Shown here piece by piece: positions 56,131-63,311 of a stretch of 64,000 bases of DNA. The position numbers and the translations under genes were made by a program. Within the stretch, counting starts at the first letter, position 1. Every line of letters starts with the position of its first letter. The stretch is from assembly GCA_001801105.1 (NCBI GenBank), contig MGWS01000026.1, forward strand, positions 26,748 to 90,747. Reading direction: 5' to 3'. Below the pieces are notes generated by a model, which saw only the letters and a program-made list of their open reading frames with translations, made no database searches and was not told the DNA's origin. The stretch is from Gallionellales bacterium GWA2_60_18 (GTDB lineage Bacteria > Pseudomonadota > Gammaproteobacteria > Burkholderiales > Gallionellaceae).

Positions 56131-56550
56131 ATGGAGACATTTCTAACCAATATTACTTCCGGATTCCTAGGCGCTTTGATCGGTGCGGGTGTCACTATAA
56201 TAATTAATTATAGAAATCGAAAAATCGAAGCTGTAGAGAATATGATTGCCTTGGTATATCCACTCGGTTTTAAGAGCTGGTGGGAACCGGATCAAGGAAA
56301 GCCATCATTGATATTCCATGATCGTTATCCGCAGCTATGGGAGGCACAAGCAACGATCAGTGCAGTACTGCTATGGTGGGAAAGAAAGGAGTTCGACGCC
56401 GCGTGGCAGAAATTTATGGTTATCGAGTACTTCAACGATATCCCAAATGACCAACTATCAAAGATTTTTCAAAAAGGTACTTACAGGAGCAGAGATGAAG
56501 CTGTAGAAAGAAGTGCGGAGTTCCTGGCGTACCTCAATGGGTTGCGTTAA
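56131..56550 (+). CDS. Small membrane-anchored hypothetical protein
   Basis: A 139-residue protein with one N-terminal membrane span (FLGALIGAGVTIIINYRNRK) followed by a soluble helical part rich in Trp and charged residues (FKSWWEPDQGKPS, AVLLWWERKEFDAAWQKF). It has AAAGGA at 56121-56126. No known domain recognised. Base composition is clearly richer in AT than neighbouring fatty-acid genes, indicating transfer. It starts 22 bases after the MITE, which may supply its promoter. Confidence 0.7.
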   Translation: METFLTNITSGFLGALIGAGVTIIINYRNRKIEAVENMIALVYPLGFKSWWEPDQGKPSLIFHDRYPQLWEAQATISAVLLWWERKEFDAAWQKFMVIEYFNDIPNDQLSKIFQKGTYRSRDEAVERSAEFLAYLNGLR

Positions 56551-56667
56551 TAAGGCGATCATTCGGACGTAAACTACGCTGCGCTTCGTTTGCGCCGCAC
56601 AGTTTTAATGTTTGATATCCACTTTATAAAAACACGACAGACTGCATCGGTTTGAACGGAGTAGGAA

Positions 56668-57585
56668 ATGAGTCACATGGCATTCCCGCCATATAAGAGC
56701 AAAGTGCCTAAAGCAAAGAGCATAAAAGGCTTTGCTCTAAAAGACCTGTTAAAGATTCGCCGTAGTTACGATGCGTATCTGTTGAAACAACAGGCATATG
56801 AAATCGAATTGACGGCAACAGATACATTCAACAGAGATGTTCATCAAAAAAATTTGGAAATAGCAAAGGCTGAAGCTGACTGGGATCGTGTCCACCTAAC
56901 CACTCTACGTGATCTTCAAAAGAGAATTGATGACGCACTATCTTCATGCAAGGTGGGCGTGATCGGTGGATTAGTCTTTGATCACGTCGAATATAAAAGA
57001 CAGAGATACCGTCGCTCACAAGCAGAAGGCCTAATCAATAAGGCTGTTAAAGTTGAGAATGCAATCGAAGAAGTTTTAACCAAGAAACCGAAATTCCCTA
57101 GATATCCAAAAAAACAATGGCCCAAAATGCCGCGTGGAGAGACGAACCTAACGATTGGTGGTGCGAAGATTAAGCTTCACTTCAGGGAAATTAATCGGGA
57201 AGAACTGGATCAGCTCATCAGTCAGGCCGAGAGCCGAAAGAAGGAAGACGAGACTAAGGTCGTTGAGTTACAAGCCAGGCTTGCCTCATCAGAAAAGGAG
57301 GTTAGGAAGCAGGCTCGAAAGTTTAGGCAGGATCTTCATAAGCAGCTACAAGTCATGGCTGTTTGTCCCTATTGCAATGGAGTTCTGAATGACGGCAATG
57401 CTCATCTTGACCATATATATCCGATCTCAAAGGGTGGAAAATCAACAGCCAAGAACCTGATATTTGTCTGTGCAGAATGCAATCAAGACAAATCCAACCT
57501 TACCCTTCGGGCATTCCTTCTTCGATTTTTAAAAGATGAGCAGGCTGTTTACTCCCATCTAGAGTTGTTGAAAAAGGATTTCTGA
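56668..57585 (+). CDS. HNH endonuclease with coiled-coil N-terminus
   Basis: A 305-residue protein. Residues 1-230 are mainly charged helix with a long coiled-coil segment (AESRKKEDETKVVELQARLA). The C-terminal domain is an HNH nuclease: CPYC at 233-236, HLDH with H246 and H249, GGKSTAKNL, and a second CxxC (VCAEC), the ββα-metal fold with a structural zinc. HNH genes of this sort appear in phages and in defence islands. AT-rich and unlike its neighbours in composition. An ATG three codons later is also possible. The target is unknown; it might be DNA or a tRNA/RNA. Confidence 0.82.
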   Translation: MSHMAFPPYKSKVPKAKSIKGFALKDLLKIRRSYDAYLLKQQAYEIELTATDTFNRDVHQKNLEIAKAEADWDRVHLTTLRDLQKRIDDALSSCKVGVIGGLVFDHVEYKRQRYRRSQAEGLINKAVKVENAIEEVLTKKPKFPRYPKKQWPKMPRGETNLTIGGAKIKLHFREINREELDQLISQAESRKKEDETKVVELQARLASSEKEVRKQARKFRQDLHKQLQVMAVCPYCNGVLNDGNAHLDHIYPISKGGKSTAKNLIFVCAECNQDKSNLTLRAFLLRFLKDEQAVYSHLELLKKDF

Positions 57586-57640
57586 CAATGTCGGTGGTAA
57601 TAGGGGACGTACCACGGTATTTTTGTGAAGGTGCAAAGGA

Positions 57641-58285
57641 ATGAGTCCAGACGACCGCTACGATGTTTCAGGCTTGAGCGAGGCGCAGTTCGAGCTCGGT
57701 TCGGATGGGCTGGTGTTGAAGAATCTGCCGGGCATCACTTCATCTGCCGAAATAGATATTGCCGAGGCCAATGCTCTGGTGGTGGCGGTAGATCGTCTGG
57801 TGAGGATGTATGACGAGGAGCATTGTTTTACGGCAAACGATATTTGCGAGTTTCATCGCGTGTGGCTGGGAGGCATTTACGCTTGGGCGGGTGAGTATCG
57901 GCAGGTGAACGTGAGCAAGGGCGATTTCATGTTTGCGGCTGCCGGGCGTGTTCCGGCGTTGATGGCCGAATATGAAAGAGATGTGTTGTCGCGCTGTACG
58001 CCTTGCAAGTTCGCAACTCGGGATGAAGTGCTGTGCGCCTTGGCCGAGGCGCATGTGGAATTGGTGCTGATCCATCCTTTTCGCGAGGGAAATGGTCGGG
58101 TCTCGCGGGTGTTGTCTACACTGATGGCATTGCAGGCAGGGTTGCCGTTGCTCGATTTCAGCCTGATCGCAGGCGAGGAGAAAGAAAGTTACTTTGCGGC
58201 GGTCAGGGCAGGGCTGGACAGAAATTATCGCCCGATGGAGCGCATCTTCGCCGAAGTTATCGAGCGGAGCGTTGCGGAGTCTTGA
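57641..58285 (+). CDS. Fic-domain AMPylase/nucleotidyltransferase
   Basis: A 214-residue Fic protein. The full active-site motif HPFREGNGRVSR is at 145-156, with H145, the acidic residue E149 and R156. The flap and the WAGEYRQVNVSKGDF region are typical of the short Fic subgroup. Fic proteins transfer AMP (or other phosphates) to target proteins; when not inhibited, they are toxic. The inhibitory SxxxE(G/N) helix motif is not visible in this protein, so it may need a separate inhibitor. The stop lies inside the 3' end of a convergent minus-strand gene (58257-58430) that is a good candidate. Confidence 0.9.
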   Translation: MSPDDRYDVSGLSEAQFELGSDGLVLKNLPGITSSAEIDIAEANALVVAVDRLVRMYDEEHCFTANDICEFHRVWLGGIYAWAGEYRQVNVSKGDFMFAAAGRVPALMAEYERDVLSRCTPCKFATRDEVLCALAEAHVELVLIHPFREGNGRVSRVLSTLMALQAGLPLLDFSLIAGEEKESYFAAVRAGLDRNYRPMERIFAEVIERSVAES

Positions 58286-58430
58286 TGGGGGTGAGCGTTT
58301 TGGCGATTGAAGAGACTGTGGCCCCGGTCTCGATTGCCGTGGAACTGGAGACGTTGGTTACCAGTGCCTTGCGGTATTGCTCCGCCGTGCGCAGGTAGGG
58401 GTTAGACTGGATGAGCGATTTCTTTTTCAT
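58257..58430 (-). CDS. Small convergent gene; candidate Fic inhibitor
   Basis: A 57-residue protein on the minus strand (ATG 58430, TAA 58257-58259) beginning MKKKSLIQSNPYLRTAEQYR, followed by KALVTNVSSSTAIETGATVS. The SSSTAIET stretch closely resembles the SxxxE(G/N) inhibitory helix that blocks ATP binding in Fic proteins; the final G/N is replaced by Thr. Its 3' end overlaps the fic 3' end by 29 bases, in antisense. The plus-strand alternative (MGVSVLAIEE..., starting 58285) lacks comparable features. Role as antitoxin is inferred, and the family of this small protein is only pattern-recognised. Confidence 0.65.
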   Translation of the reverse strand: MKKKSLIQSNPYLRTAEQYRKALVTNVSSSTAIETGATVSSIAKTLTPIKTPQRSAR

Positions 58431-58436
58431 GCGTGC

Positions 58437-58464
58437 ATGATAGCAATTCTGTGCGATCGTTCAA
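58437..58464 (-). promoter_or_regulatory. Promoter of the small convergent gene
   Basis: On the minus strand TTGAAC (58459-58464) and TATCAT (58437-58442) are 16 bases apart. The -10 box ends six bases before the ATG, so the transcript would begin at or next to the start codon, giving a leaderless mRNA. No ribosome-binding site is present. Confidence 0.7.
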
Positions 58465-58500
58465 CCATTTTGAGTGGGCTGTAAATATTGGAGATATGCC

Positions 58501-59700
58501 ATGACCAAACAAGTCCAGGAAGCCTATATCGTCGCCGCGACGCGCACGCCGGTGGGCAAGGCGCCGCGCGGGATGTTCCACAGCATGCGGCCGGACGACC
58601 TGCTGGCGCATGTGTTGCGGAGCGTGCTGGCGCAGGCACCAATGCTCGACCCCGCCAGCGTTGGCGATGTGATCGTGGGCTGCGCGATGCCGGAGGCGGA
58701 GCAGGGGATGAACGTGGCGCGCATCGCGCTGTTGCTGGCGGGTATTCCGAACACGGTGCCGGGCATGACGATCAACCGCTTCTGTTCTTCCGGCGTGCAG
58801 GCAGTGGCGTTGGCGGCGGATCGCATCCGGCTTGGCGAGGCGGAGGTGATGATCGCGGCGGGCGTGGAGAGTATGAGCATGATCCCGATGATGGGCAACA
58901 AGGTGGCGTTCAATCCGGAGATATTCGCGCACGATGAGAACGTCGCCATCGCCTACGGCATGGGCATCACCGCCGAGAAGGTGGCAGAGCGCTGGAAGGT
59001 GTCGCGCGAGGCGCAGGATGCGTTCGCGTTGCAAAGCCACCAGCGCGCCATCGCGGCGATCAATAACGGCGAGTTCGCCGACGAGATCACGCCGTATCGC
59101 ATCGCCGAGCATGTGCCGGACATGGGTAGCCGTGATGTGAAGACGAAGGTGCGCGAGGCGATGCAGGATGAAGGTCCGCGCGCGGACACTTCGCTGGAGG
59201 CGCTGGCGAAACTCAGGCCGGTGTTCGCGCAGCGGGGGTCGGTGACGGCGGGCAACAGTTCGCAGATGTCGGACGGCGCGGGTGCGGTGCTGCTCTGTTC
59301 CGAATCCGCGTTGAAGCGCTATAACCTTACGCCTATCGGCAAGTTCCTCGGTTTCTCGGTGGCGGGCGTGCCGCCGGAGATCATGGGCATAGGCCCGAAA
59401 GAGGCGATTCCGCGCGTGTTGAAGCAGGTGGGCTTGAGTTTGCAGGACATGGGCTGGATCGAGCTGAACGAGGCGTTCGCCGCGCAGTCGCTGGCGGTCA
59501 TCAACGATGTCGGTCTCGACCCGGCCATCGTCAATCCGCTCGGCGGCGCCATCGCGCTCGGTCATCCGCTCGGCGCGACCGGCGCGATCCGCACCGCGAC
59601 GCTGCTGCACGGCCTGCGCCGCCGCAAGCAGAAGTACGGCATGGTGACGATGTGCATCGGCACGGGCATGGGCGCCGCCGGAATTTTTGAGTCATTGTGA
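58501..59700 (+). CDS. fadA: Acetyl-CoA acyltransferase (thiolase)
   Basis: A 399-residue thiolase that ends each beta-oxidation cycle by thiolytic cleavage of 3-ketoacyl-CoA. C95 in TINRFCSSGVQAV is the nucleophile; ALGHPLGATGAIR supplies His and CIGTGMGAAG the second Cys. GGAGAT at 58489-58494 gives the start at 58501. It is the natural partner of the dehydrogenase/hydratase at 53341 but is separated from it by the acquired genes. Its stop overlaps the next gene (GTGA). Confidence 0.95.
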   Translation: MTKQVQEAYIVAATRTPVGKAPRGMFHSMRPDDLLAHVLRSVLAQAPMLDPASVGDVIVGCAMPEAEQGMNVARIALLLAGIPNTVPGMTINRFCSSGVQAVALAADRIRLGEAEVMIAAGVESMSMIPMMGNKVAFNPEIFAHDENVAIAYGMGITAEKVAERWKVSREAQDAFALQSHQRAIAAINNGEFADEITPYRIAEHVPDMGSRDVKTKVREAMQDEGPRADTSLEALAKLRPVFAQRGSVTAGNSSQMSDGAGAVLLCSESALKRYNLTPIGKFLGFSVAGVPPEIMGIGPKEAIPRVLKQVGLSLQDMGWIELNEAFAAQSLAVINDVGLDPAIVNPLGGAIALGHPLGATGAIRTATLLHGLRRRKQKYGMVTMCIGTGMGAAGIFESL

Positions 59701-60920
59701 CTGATACCCTCGTTGCCAACTTGAACGGCGATTGCCATGCAGCGATGGTGGACCGCGCCGCGCTGCAGCATGCGATGCTGACGCAGGGCGTGTTGTGGCA
59801 TGGGCTGGTGACGGAGCGTTGCCAGCATCTGTTCGCCGATGTGGCGGTGTTCATCGACGCGGCGCAGTTGCGCCAGATGCGCGCGGTGATCTCGGCGGTG
59901 GAGCGGGTAGTGAGGGGTGGAGAGTGGATAGTTGGGAGTAGGGAGTGGGAGCAGCATTCCGCCAAGGGTGTGTTCTACGGTTACGACTTCCATCTCAACG
60001 CGCAGGGCGCGCATCTGATCGAGATCAATACCAATGCGGGCGGGGCGTTTCTCAATGCGCTGCTGATCGACAGCCAGCGCGACGCGGGGCTGCAGGGCGA
60101 GGCGGTCGCCGAGGCGGGGCTGGAGCAGCGCTTCCTCGCCATGTTCCGCAACGAGTGGCGGCTGGCGCGCGGCGATGCGCCGCTCGGGGTCGTTGCCATC
60201 GTGGACGAGCTGCCGGAGGCGCAGTATCTGTATCCCGAGTTCCTGCTGGCGCAGCGCATGTTCGAGCGCGTCGGCATCGCGGCGCATATCGCCGATCCCG
60301 CCGCGCTGCATACGCGCGGCGACGCGCTATATCTCGACGGGCAGAAGATCGATCTGCTGTACAACCGTCTGACCGATTTTTCGCTGCAACGGCATCCCGT
60401 GCTGCGGCAGGCGTATCTGGATGACGCTGTGGTGCTGACGCCCGACCCCGCGCACTACGCGCGCTATGCCGACAAGCGCAATCTGGCGCGCCTGAGCGAT
60501 GCGGTGACGCTACGCACGCTGGGCGTGACCGAAGCGGATATCGCCGTCCTGTTGGCGGGCGTGCCGCAGACGCGGCTGGTCGAAGCGGCAGACCAAGCGC
60601 ACTGGTGGGCGGAGCGCAAACAGTGGTTCTTCAAACCCAACAGCGGCTACGGCAGCAAGGGCAGCTACAGCGGGCCGAAGCTCACGCGGCGCGTATTCGA
60701 CGAGATCATGCAGGGCGGCTACGTGGCGCAGCGCATGGCGGCGCCGGGCGAGCGCATGGTCTGCGCGGAAGGAAACGAGGCGCAGCCGTACAAGTGTGAC
60801 GTGCGCTGCTATGTGTACGACGGCAACATCCAGCTCGTCGCCGCGCGGTTGTACCAAGGGCAGACCACCAATTTTCGCACGCCGGGCGGCGGCTTCGCGC
60901 CGGTACGCGTGGTCGGGTAG
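59697..60920 (+). CDS. ATP-grasp-like protein of unknown role
   Basis: A 407-residue protein starting at GTG 59697, overlapping the thiolase stop. The motif KQWFFKPNSGYGSKGSY and the late VRCYVYDGNIQLVAARLYQG and TTNFRTPGGGFAP look like a ATP-grasp nucleotide site. LIEINTNAGGAFLN near residue 103 is a second conserved patch. Residues about 70-85 (VVRGGEWIVGSREWE) are encoded by repeat DNA (59907-59950). Substrate unknown; ATP-grasp enzymes form amide or peptide-like bonds. Confidence 0.7.
   Translation: MTDTLVANLNGDCHAAMVDRAALQHAMLTQGVLWHGLVTERCQHLFADVAVFIDAAQLRQMRAVISAVERVVRGGEWIVGSREWEQHSAKGVFYGYDFHLNAQGAHLIEINTNAGGAFLNALLIDSQRDAGLQGEAVAEAGLEQRFLAMFRNEWRLARGDAPLGVVAIVDELPEAQYLYPEFLLAQRMFERVGIAAHIADPAALHTRGDALYLDGQKIDLLYNRLTDFSLQRHPVLRQAYLDDAVVLTPDPAHYARYADKRNLARLSDAVTLRTLGVTEADIAVLLAGVPQTRLVEAADQAHWWAERKQWFFKPNSGYGSKGSYSGPKLTRRVFDEIMQGGYVAQRMAAPGERMVCAEGNEAQPYKCDVRCYVYDGNIQLVAARLYQGQTTNFRTPGGGFAPVRVVG
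59907..59950. repeat. Gly/Trp-type minisatellite in coding region
   Basis: A GGAGAGTGG/GGGAGTGGG-type purine-rich repeat within the ATP-grasp gene. It resembles intergenic minisatellites common in proteobacteria and translates to GGEWIVGSREWE, unlike the surrounding sequence. Edges are approximate. Confidence 0.6.
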
Positions 60921-60929
60921 AATGCCTGC

Positions 60930-61319
60930 ATGTTGATCTATTCGTTCCTCGCCATCGGACTCGGTGCGGCGCTCGGCGCATGGCTGCGCTGGGGCTTCGG
61001 GCTGTGGCTCAATCCGCTGCTGCCGGATATGCCTCTCGGCACCTTGTCGGCCAATCTGGTCGGCGGCTACCTGATCGGGATGGCGATCGCGTTCTTCCTG
61101 CAACATCCCGGTTTCTCGCCCGAGTGGCGGCTGTTCATCATCACCGGATTCCTCGGCGGGCTGACGACCTTTTCGACTTTTTCTGCGGAGACTGTCACGC
61201 TGTTGCTGCGTGGGCAGTATGCATGGGGTGCCGGCATCATCGCGGCACATCTGGGCGGCTCGTTACTGATGACCGTAATGGGGATACAGACCGTCAAGTG
61301 GTTACAAGGAGGGCAATGA
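60930..61319 (+). CDS. crcB: Fluoride ion channel CrcB/FluC
   Basis: A 129-residue four-helix membrane protein that exports fluoride as a dual-topology dimer. [16 protein letters not shown] is the conserved pore and Na-binding segment, with the Asn in [11 protein letters not shown]. It starts nine bases after the ATP-grasp gene, leaving no room for a fluoride riboswitch in front. The DUF190 gene overlaps its stop. Confidence 0.95.
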   Translation: MLIYSFLAIGLGAALGAWLRWGFGLWLNPLLPDMPLGTLSANLVGGYLIGMAIAFFLQHPGFSPEWRLFIITGFLGGLTTFSTFSAETVTLLLRGQYAWGAGIIAAHLGGSLLMTVMGIQTVKWLQGGQ

Positions 61320-61624
61320 TGAACGCACTGATCTTTTACATCGACGAGAAGGAACATCACACCGGGATACCGTTCTACGAATGGGTGCTGAAGGAGGCAC
61401 GCGAACTCGGCATCCACGGCGGTTCGGTGTTCCGCGCCATCGCCGGATACGGCCGCCACGACCGGCTGATGGAGGAGACCTTCTTCGAGCTGGCCGGCGA
61501 GCTGGCGGTGAAGGTCGAGTTCATCCTCGACGACAAGCTCACCGAGCAATTGTTGGAACGTATCGGCAAGCAAGGCAAGGAAGTGTTCTACGTGCGTTAT
61601 CCGGTGCAGTCGGGGATCGTTTGA
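61319..61624 (+). CDS. DUF190 protein (CrcB-associated)
   Basis: A 101-residue cytoplasmic protein of the DUF190 family. FYIDEKEHHTGIPFYEWVLKEAREL and GGSVFRAIAGYG are diagnostic (the first given as overlapping parts FYIDEKEHH and GIPFYEWVLKEA). The fold is PII-like. It is commonly encoded beside crcB and probably regulates it. The ATG at 61319 overlaps the crcB stop; GGAGGG lies upstream. Confidence 0.9.
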   Translation: MNALIFYIDEKEHHTGIPFYEWVLKEARELGIHGGSVFRAIAGYGRHDRLMEETFFELAGELAVKVEFILDDKLTEQLLERIGKQGKEVFYVRYPVQSGIV

Positions 61625-61626
61625 AC

Positions 61627-62208
61627 ATGAGGCGTCTGGCTGGTTCGCTCGGAGCAGCGGCGGCATTGCTGCTGCCGTCCGTCGCCTGCGCGCATACCGG
61701 AACAGGCGATGTCGGCGGTTTCATGCACGGCCTCGCGCATCCGTTAGGCGGGCTCGATCACCTCTGCGCGATGCTGGCGGTGGGATTGTGGGCAGCGCAG
61801 ACGGGCGGGCGCGCGCTGTGGGCTGTGCCGCTCACCTTCGTCGGCGTGATGACGCTGGGCGGGATGTTGCCGCTGCTGGATATCGGCCTGCCGTTCGTCG
61901 AGCCGGGTATCGTGTTGTCGGTGCTGTTGCTCGGTGTGCTGATCGCTGCGGCAGTGCGCCTGCCGCTCTGGCTGGGCAGCAGCATGGTCGGGCTGTTCGC
62001 GCTGTGGCACGGGCATGCGCATGGCGCCGAGATGCCGGAGAACGCTTCCGGCATCGGCTACGCGCTGGGGTTCATGCTGGCCACGGCGTCGTTGCATCTC
62101 GCCGGGATCGGCTTCGGGCTGGGCATGCAACGGCTGGCGCGCGAGCGGCTGGTCCGTTTCGCCGGCGCGGGCATCGCGCTGTGCGGGGTTTATCTGGTGA
62201 CGGTGTAG
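61627..62208 (+). CDS. hupE: HupE/UreJ nickel-transport protein
   Basis: A 193-residue membrane protein of the HupE/UreJ family, thought to admit nickel for hydrogenase or urease. It has a signal peptide ending ACAHTG, then the family motif HGLAHPLGGLDHLCAMLAVG with metal-binding His and Asp, and FALWHGHAHGAEMP. About six spans. No hydrogenase or urease gene is in the window, so the metal user is unknown. It starts two bases after the DUF190 stop. Confidence 0.9.
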   Translation: MRRLAGSLGAAAALLLPSVACAHTGTGDVGGFMHGLAHPLGGLDHLCAMLAVGLWAAQTGGRALWAVPLTFVGVMTLGGMLPLLDIGLPFVEPGIVLSVLLLGVLIAAAVRLPLWLGSSMVGLFALWHGHAHGAEMPENASGIGYALGFMLATASLHLAGIGFGLGMQRLARERLVRFAGAGIALCGVYLVTV

Positions 62209-62222
62209 CGGGTAGCTTTTCT

Positions 62223-62288
62223 TGTGGGAGCGCAATTTATTGCGCGATGTGTACCTTCTGAATCGTTCGATGAATCGGACTCCCACAA
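62223..62288. repeat. Palindromic repeat TTGTGGGAG/CTCCCACAA
   Basis: TTGTGGGAG (62223-62231) and CTCCCACAA (62280-62288) are exact complements at the edges; inside is a CGCAAT/ATTGCG hairpin. It lies between hupE and the hydrolase gene. Confidence 0.8.
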
Positions 62289-62334
62289 CGGTGGCTCAGT
62301 TCAAATAAATTATCCCAATTCAACGGAGGTAATC

Positions 62335-63129
62335 ATGAAAAAGATCGCAGTGTTGATTTCGTTATGCTGGTTGTTGCTCCCTGCGGCGCAGGCTGCGGTG
62401 CAGGGCAAGGAGGTCAGTTATCAGGCGGACGGCGTCACGCTCAAGGGCTATATCGCCTGGGACGATGCCATCAAGGGCAAGCGCCCGGCGGTGCTGGTGG
62501 TGCATGAGTGGTGGGGCCACAACGCCTATGCGCGCAAGCGCGCCGACATGCTGGCGGAACAGGGCTATACCGCGCTGGCGGTGGATATGTACGGCGACGG
62601 CAAGCAGGCCAACCACCCCGATGAGGCGGGCAAGTTCGCCGCCGAGGTGAGCAAGAACCTGCCGATGGCCGAGCGGCGCTTCGAGGCGGGCATGAAACTG
62701 TTGCGCAAACAGCAGACCGTGGACGGCAAGAACCTGGCGGCGATCGGCTACTGCTTTGGCGGCGGCGTGGTGCTGCACATGGCGCGCACCGGCGCGAACC
62801 TGAAGGGCGTGGCGAGCTTCCACGGTGCGCTGAGTACCGACACCCCGGCACAGCCCGGCAAGGTCAAGGCGCGCGTCGTTTCGTTCACCGGCGAGGACGA
62901 TGCGATGATCGGCGCGGACAAGGTTGCCGCGTTCAAACAGGAAATGGACAACGCCAGAGCAGATTACCGCGTGGTCACCTATCCCGGCGTGAAGCACAGC
63001 TTCACCAATCCTGACGCGGATGAACTGGGGCGGAAGTTCAACCTGCCGCTGGCCTACGATGCCACCGCCGACAAGGATTCATGGCAGCAGACGGCGGTGT
63101 TCCTGCGCGAGGTGTTTGGCAGCAAATAA
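62335..63129 (+). CDS. Secreted dienelactone hydrolase family protein
   Basis: A 264-residue alpha/beta hydrolase with a signal peptide (KIAVLISLCWLLLPAAQA). The catalytic Cys is in IGYCFGGGVVLHMA, the Asp in GEDDAMIG and the His in GVKHSFTNP; VVHEWWGHNAYARKRA forms the oxyanion strand. Periplasmic members of this family act on unknown esters; the aromatic degradation role of classical enzymes does not apply here. CGGAGGT at 62324-62330 gives the start. Long leader after the hupE repeat. Confidence 0.92.
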   Translation: MKKIAVLISLCWLLLPAAQAAVQGKEVSYQADGVTLKGYIAWDDAIKGKRPAVLVVHEWWGHNAYARKRADMLAEQGYTALAVDMYGDGKQANHPDEAGKFAAEVSKNLPMAERRFEAGMKLLRKQQTVDGKNLAAIGYCFGGGVVLHMARTGANLKGVASFHGALSTDTPAQPGKVKARVVSFTGEDDAMIGADKVAAFKQEMDNARADYRVVTYPGVKHSFTNPDADELGRKFNLPLAYDATADKDSWQQTAVFLREVFGSK

Positions 63130-63146
63130 TTGTTGTTCAATGCGAA

Positions 63147-63176
63147 ACGACGCCCCGTTCAGGGGCGTCGTCGTTT
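63147..63176 (+). terminator. Rho-independent terminator
   Basis: ACGACGCCCC (63147-63156) pairs with GGGGCGTCGT (63162-63171) around GTTCA, followed by CGTTTT. It lies just after the hydrolase gene and before the MoxR gene. Confidence 0.88.
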
Positions 63177-63311
63177 TCCGGGGCTTGAATCGCTTGTTCA
63201 ACGATATCGGCGGGCCGTCCGGTCGCAGTAATTATCTAGGCAATCTATCCGGTTGCCGGGAAGTGTTATCCGGTGGTATTAAGCGAACTGGATTTTTCCC
63301 GGACAACGATT

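Noticed and set aside
60890..60929. Fluoride riboswitch before crcB
   Set aside because: Only nine bases separate the genes and no riboswitch consensus is visible.
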